Assembly (NCBI GenBank): GCA_032719365.1
Contig: CM064872.1
Span: 60,650,296-60,714,295, forward strand
Length of the DNA stretch: 64,000 nt
Reading direction: 5' to 3'
Origin: Prinsepia uniflora
Taxonomy: Eukaryota; Streptophyta; Magnoliopsida; Rosales; Rosaceae
The position numbers and the translations under genes were made by a program. Numbering within the stretch: the stretch's first letter is position 1; each line of letters begins with the position of its first letter. Below, in pieces: positions 61,701 through 64,000 of the stretch. Below the pieces are notes generated by a model. That model ran no database searches, had not been told where the DNA came from, and saw only the letters and a list, made by a program, of their open reading frames with translations.

Positions 61701-63415
61701 TGGGATGTAATCGCGGGATGGTTTTCATTATGATTGTGGATACCCAGACGGTCGGAGCTAGGGGATCACCCTGACGACCGGAGCATGGGGGATATGATTG
61801 TATGATTGTGAGTTGTTATGGTAAGCCAGCTTCTCGGATGCGACTGAGCTTGGATGTACCACTCGGATGTGTCTAAGCCTGGGAATGTGTTCTCCCAGAT
61901 GTGAGTGAGCCCGAGGGTTGAGCCCAGAGGTGTCAGATCCCGAGAATGTGGCTGGATATTGGCCTACACGTAGTGCGGATGTGACTGTGTGATTGATTGT
62001 GCACTTGTGAATAGTGATGGATTGATTGATTGATGGATTGATTGTGCACTTGTGAGTAGTGTTGTTTGATGTGGAATGTGATTCCGTACTGGTATTGAGT
62101 ACAGGTTCTGGTCTTTGTGGCCAGGTGATTATGTTTTCACATGTTGTGGCTTGAGAGCCGGGAGTTGATACTTGTTATGTGATTTGGCGGGAAAGCCGGT
62201 GATTGTTATTCATATGTTTTACCCTATGCATGCATGGTTTGATAAACTGAAGGGTAAATGAAGTGTTTTGAAATGTGTTTTAAACGATATTATTTTTGTC
62301 CACTCACACCTTTTCTATTTTGATGACCCTCCAGGCCGTGGCACGACGTTCGGGGCTGATCGAGAGGCGGAGGCATGAGGGGAAATCAGTGCAATTATCC
62401 CTTGTCTGACAGGTGCTGAAGGGTAGTTTCGGGACTTCAGTTGACTTGTTAGACGGGAGCAGGAGCAGACACGGTTATCAAAGTCCAGTTGGGACGGGTC
62501 CTGTCAGATTGGGTCCACGTCACTGACGTGTCAGGTTGTCTGTGCACTGACAACTACCACGTGTCCATCTCCCATTTGGCCACATCACCTGATAATCTGA
62601 CAGGTGATGACGTTATCTAATGATGTCATCAACCCTAAACTCTGTCCGAGTTAGCCCATTTCTCTTAACCGGGTCGTGCAGACCCACGACCCTGACCCGG
62701 TTTGTTCTTCAAACTCCGGCCACCAAAATTGATGTCGTTGGTCCCATCCTCTTTGTCTCAATCTCGGGAAGGGATTTATGCAATTAGAACGATGAAAAAC
62801 ATCCTGAAATTACATGTTACAATCGATGAACAGTGGCTGGAAATTCCAGCCCCCTGCTGAGCTGCCCAGCCGTCTGTTATCTTCCGTTTCAACTCCTAGA
62901 CCCTCGCAAGGACTCAATAGACACCAGAAAATCATCAGAAAACATCCTCAACGTCCAAAACTTGAATTCGAAATTCAAAATCTAAAATAGGTTTTCAATT
63001 TTTACCTTCATCCGCCGTGATCTCTGCCGTCCCTCAGCCGTCCGTCCATCGTAGCCTCTCACTCTCAGTCACTCAATCATCACAGTGGAGATGGGATGGG
63101 GTGGTGGTGTTTTGGGTTTCACGGGTTGGGGGGTTTCGGGTTCGAATGAAACAAATGAGGATGAAGGAGGTGGGTGCATGTATGTGGGGATATAGGCAAT
63201 GGATAAGTGACACTCATCACGCATCCTATGGGCCTAGCAAAATATAGGGGGCCTACTCAAGATAAAAATCCACTCGCCTCGGAATTCGTGCAATAGTACC
63301 CCAAACTTCCGTGAACCGTAACTTTCTAGTCGAATGTCCAATTTTGACGTGCCACCTGTTTACGGACTCATATCGACTTGATCTACGTAACGGTCCTCGA
63401 TCCTCGTGCATTGGA
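58774..63415 (-). repeat. 5' LTR of element F, interrupted by G and H2
   Basis: The plus-strand left end TGACAGCACCCG lies beside the primer binding site. It is co-linear with 51683-54665 apart from solo LTR G (60531-62506) and a deletion near 60078, where ~1 kb of LTR F shrinks and the right GTCCACTCAC motif is lost. It is cut at 63415 by LTR H2, so its outer end lies outside the window. Confidence 0.88.
60531..62506 (+). mobile_element. Solo LTR G, 1976 bp, target duplication GATTG
   Basis: It starts TGTAACGACTCG and ends GGGACGGGTCCTGTCA. A perfect GATTG lies at 60526-60530 and 62507-62511. The unoccupied site is preserved in the other F LTR at about 53604-53609 (GATTGG). Its terminal ~70 bp match family D LTRs in reverse orientation. 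Motifs: GTGAGTGGAC 61326-61335, GTCCACTCAC 62298-62307, hairpins CGGG/CCCG 61634-61648 and GACTT/AAGTC 61664-61679, terminal stem 62401-62411 with 62447-62457 (three G-U pairs). Confidence 0.95.
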
Positions 63416-64000
63416 TGTAACAACCCAGAAATTCGAGGATTATAATAATGTAATTTAATGTATGAATTGACGTTCTTACCCTTGTGATTGGTATGGCCAA
63501 ATTGTTGACTTTTTGATTTGAGGGTCAAATGGACTTTGACCAATGACCGTGACGTAGTTTGGGACGTCACGAGTCCATAGACAGGTGGCACGTCCAATTC
63601 GGACGATCAGGGTAAAAGTTATGACTATCGGAAGTTCAGGGGCGTTACCGTAATTTGGACGATATGGGCGAAAATGTTGACTTTTCGTTTGACAACTAAT
63701 TTTCACATGACTCGAGGACCGTTAGGTAGGTCTCGACGCCCTGAGTCCGTAGACAGGCGGCACGCCGAAATCGGACTTCGTATGGCTGAGTTACGGGTCT
63801 AGAAAGTGAGGGGCAGTTTGGTAATAATAGAACCAGGGGCATTTTTGGTCATTTCGCCCTGGTTACTGTAGCAACCGCGGGGGACATGGGCGGCACCACC
63901 ATGTGCGGTGGTTCTGAGTGTGAATTGTTTATGCTGGTGTGTGTGCTGGAAAGTATTGATTGTTTAAACCTTTTAGAAGCATCAAACATGGCCTGATTTA
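63416..64000 (+). mobile_element. LTR H2, 5' part, running off the window
   Basis: It starts TGTAACAACCCAG and follows H1 (35578 on) and N1 in sequence, including the TGACGT dyad at 63550-63569 and both copies of the GACAGGYGGCACG module (about 63580 and 63753). The bases before it, TTGGA (63411-63415), are the likely target duplication. Whether it is a solo LTR or a full element cannot be seen. Confidence 0.85.

Overview
The window looks like plant (angiosperm) nuclear DNA made almost entirely of nested transposable elements. The evidence is tRNA-iMet-type primer binding sites, purine-rich tracts next to TGTAACG-type long terminal repeats (LTRs), 5-bp target duplications, and a CACTA element with the plant-type CACTACAAGAAAA terminus. 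I found no intact host gene, tRNA, rRNA or CRISPR array. The only credible protein-coding remnant is a TNPA-like gene inside the CACTA element. Open reading frames elsewhere are short and lie in LTRs or non-coding interiors.

Layout, left to right. (1) 1-264: end of a minus-strand LTR inserted into element A. (2) Element A, plus strand, 265-17823: 5' LTR, interior, 3' LTR. A solo LTR (B1, 5842-11646) sits in its interior and itself contains a minus-strand solo LTR (N1, 7114-10132). A different, TATA-bearing solo LTR (K, 15108-17172) sits in its 3' LTR. (3) 17824-18312: the only stretch not assigned to an element. (4) Element E, minus strand: 3' LTR 18313-20688, interior 41408-49179 with the CACTA element (43888-48049), 5' LTR 49180-51682. 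Between its 3' LTR and its interior lie a truncated LTR J, a solo LTR B2 (21342-23789), and a minus-strand chain of LTRs and interiors of families D and C (23838-41407). That chain carries a K fragment and a solo LTR H1 (35578-38632). (5) Element F, minus strand, 51683 to beyond 63415, inserted in the E 5' LTR and carrying solo LTRs G (60531-62506) and H2 (63416 to the window end).

The LTR elements look non-autonomous: 2-3 kb LTRs around interiors of about 0.6-4.3 kb that keep the primer binding site and polypurine tract, with no gag or pol recognised. Assignment to Ty3/Gypsy is an inference from these termini.

The most interesting signal is RNA- or DNA-level architecture shared by LTR families that otherwise differ greatly in sequence: (a) a dyad of TGACGT half-sites near the LTR start; (b) a 0.7-1.2 kb domain closed by GTGAGTGGAC and GTCCACTCAC; (c) inside it, arrays of small hairpins whose stems change on both sides at once; (d) a final stem CTTGTCTGACA / TGTCAGACGGG before the LTR end. 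Separately, LTR K carries four nested hairpins presenting the same CUGUU loop on different stems. All alignments and counts here were made by eye.
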